64,000 bases of DNA from Eledone cirrhosa (Eukaryota; Mollusca; Cephalopoda; Octopoda; Eledonidae): assembly GCA_964016885.1 (NCBI GenBank), contig OZ024744.1, forward strand, positions 70,641,475-70,705,474. The letters run 5' to 3'. The notes under the pieces were generated by a model, which saw only the letters and a list, made by a program, of their open reading frames with translations, ran no database searches and had not been told where the DNA came from. The translations under genes were made by a program, and so were the position numbers. Positions 62,731 to 64,000 of the stretch are shown piece by piece; positions within the stretch are counted from its first letter, which is position 1, and each line of letters begins with the position of its first letter.

Positions 62731-63475
62731 CAACCCCTTGGATTGTGTCTATTATATTCCTTTGTTAAATTTCGGAATACGTGATGATGTCATCGGATTC
62801 ATACTGAACCCAGTCATTGAAATGTTCATAGTATAATAAACCTTTAAGGAATTACACCAGTCCAGCCTCTTGTTATTTTATAATAATTAACTCCGTACTC
62901 GCACCACCAACACAAACGAAGACGGGTGAGTTGCATTACGTCGAGTGCTCTCCCTAATATTACATCAAGGTTGACTATACGGAATGACCAGTTCTATCCA
63001 AATGGTGAACCAACAAACCTAAATGTATATATACTGTATATATATATATATATATATACGCACACATACAAACATAGACAGTCAGTCAACGCGATCAGTC
63101 GCATATTTTGGCGTGGGAGACTATTCATTAAATTTAAGATGAATACTATCTCTGACAGTAATGCCACAACTACCAGTCATGTTGAATAACTGGATATCCT
63201 TCAAACTATATCCACACCTTTTATTCGAATTCGTAGAGATATCCGACTAAATACATAATTCATTTTACAAGGATTTGCTACAAACAGCATGGCTGAACAC
63301 AACAACATCAACAATATTAAGGAAGTACCGAAGACAAATAACAAGGAAGGTAAACAAAATTTATTCAGTTGTAGCTACAGAAGAAACCGAAATTATACAT
63401 CGCATTTCTCTTGGAGTTGCGAACTTAATGATGATTTATTTAATTGTTATAAAATGGCAATAAACAATTGGCTAT
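62731..63475. other. Unrecognised, possible retroelement 5' region
   Basis: Position 63275-63475 has weak frames (FSWSCELNDDLFNCYKMAIN) leading into the frame at 63476. A (TA)n lies at 63034-63058. Nothing firm. Confidence 0.35.
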
Positions 63476-63766
63476 ATGAACAGAATGAAGCTACACTGGG
63501 ACGAAATACATCCAGAGCTAAATCACTTCACAGCGAAACAATTACGCCAACAAGCGACGTTTGTTGAAGTTAAAAATAAGATAAATATTAATAATTGTAA
63601 GTCCCCCACAACAAACATGGGATCAACAACACGTGCTACAGGTCGCCATGCTACTAGACTTCCTAGCAGCCAGGTCGAACAGCGCCTTGAAACAACTATG
63701 CCTGTAAGAAACTTGACACCACATGTACCATCTAAGTCTACCTCGAATGCTGGGGAAAAAACTATC
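63476..63766 (+). pseudogene. Possible retroelement polyprotein fragment
   Basis: Open frame reading MKLHWDEIHPELNHFTAKQL, RQQATFVEVKNKI and then a polar stretch. HPELNHFTAKxLRQQATFV resembles the segment ahead of the RT in some invertebrate retroelement ORFs (from memory of the family style, not verified). It is cut at 63767-63779 by a SINE. Confidence 0.35.
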
Positions 63767-63778
63767 GATAATAATAAT

Positions 63779-63966
63779 AATTGTTTCTACTTTTGGCACA
63801 AGGCCAGCAATTACCCAGTGCTTTATTGGTACTTTATTTTATCGACTCGGTAAGGATGAAAGGCAAAGTTAACCTCGGCGGGATTTGAATTCAGACCGTA
63901 AAGAGACGTAACTATGCTGAAAAGCATGGCGTCCAACCCCCTACCGATACTGCCAATTCACCGCCC
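63779..63966 (-). repeat. tRNA-derived SINE, full copy, minus orientation
   Basis: TTGTTTCTACTTTTGGCACA, ACTTTATTTTATCGACTCGG, GGCGGGATTTGAATTCAGAC and ACTGCCAATTCACCGCCC. (AAT)n on both sides at 63766-63780 and 63972-63984 suggests a target duplication or insertion in an AAT microsatellite. Confidence 0.85.
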
Positions 63967-64000
63967 TTTGATAATAATAATAATCAAAAGTATAAACAAT

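Overview
This window looks like nuclear DNA from a coleoid cephalopod, most likely an octopod. It is AT-rich and crowded with tRNA-derived SINEs whose tails carry the motif GGAAGGGCATCCAGC and end in GATGAT tracts. RTE-type LINEs with the same 3' tail are also present, along with long (TA)n islands. The species assignment is inference. The one host gene I recognise is PAN3, the PABP-linked adaptor subunit of the PAN2-PAN3 deadenylase. It lies on the minus strand, with its start codon at 39859 and ten coding exons running down to 5389. The splice phases close without error over 1414 coding bases (471 codons plus one base). The rest of the pseudokinase, the coiled coil and the C-terminal domain lie beyond position 1.

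Region 1-5.4 kb is the open end of PAN3 intron 10. It is a pile of (TA)n tracts, foldback elements, SINEs and three RTE copies, one of which runs into a 200-base N gap. Region 5.4-39.9 kb holds the PAN3 exons, separated by introns of up to 13.5 kb. These introns carry decayed RTE pieces, a nearly intact 678-codon RTE reverse transcriptase (31056-33092), piggyBac-like MITEs flanked by TTAA, a mariner remnant, inverted repeats and many SINEs.

Intron 1 is largely a degenerate tandem array, and its last recognisable unit forms the 3' end of PAN3 exon 1. Immediately upstream of the PAN3 start, 39.87-42.65 kb is a G+T-rich degenerate minisatellite. From 42.8 to 64 kb I find no host gene. That part holds several LINE families (APE-type elements, and a group with a restriction-like endonuclease signature), a Merlin element with perfect target duplications, two hAT-like MITEs, and palindromic foldback elements sitting in (TA)n.

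The observations I rate highest are: (i) a PHD-like zinc finger inside the RTE reverse transcriptase, kept in three copies; (ii) PAN3 exon 1 being part of a tandem array with duplicated splice-donor-like sites; (iii) the Merlin element; (iv) a threefold 112-bp expansion in a LINE 3' tail; and (v) two families of long perfect hairpins embedded in (TA)n.
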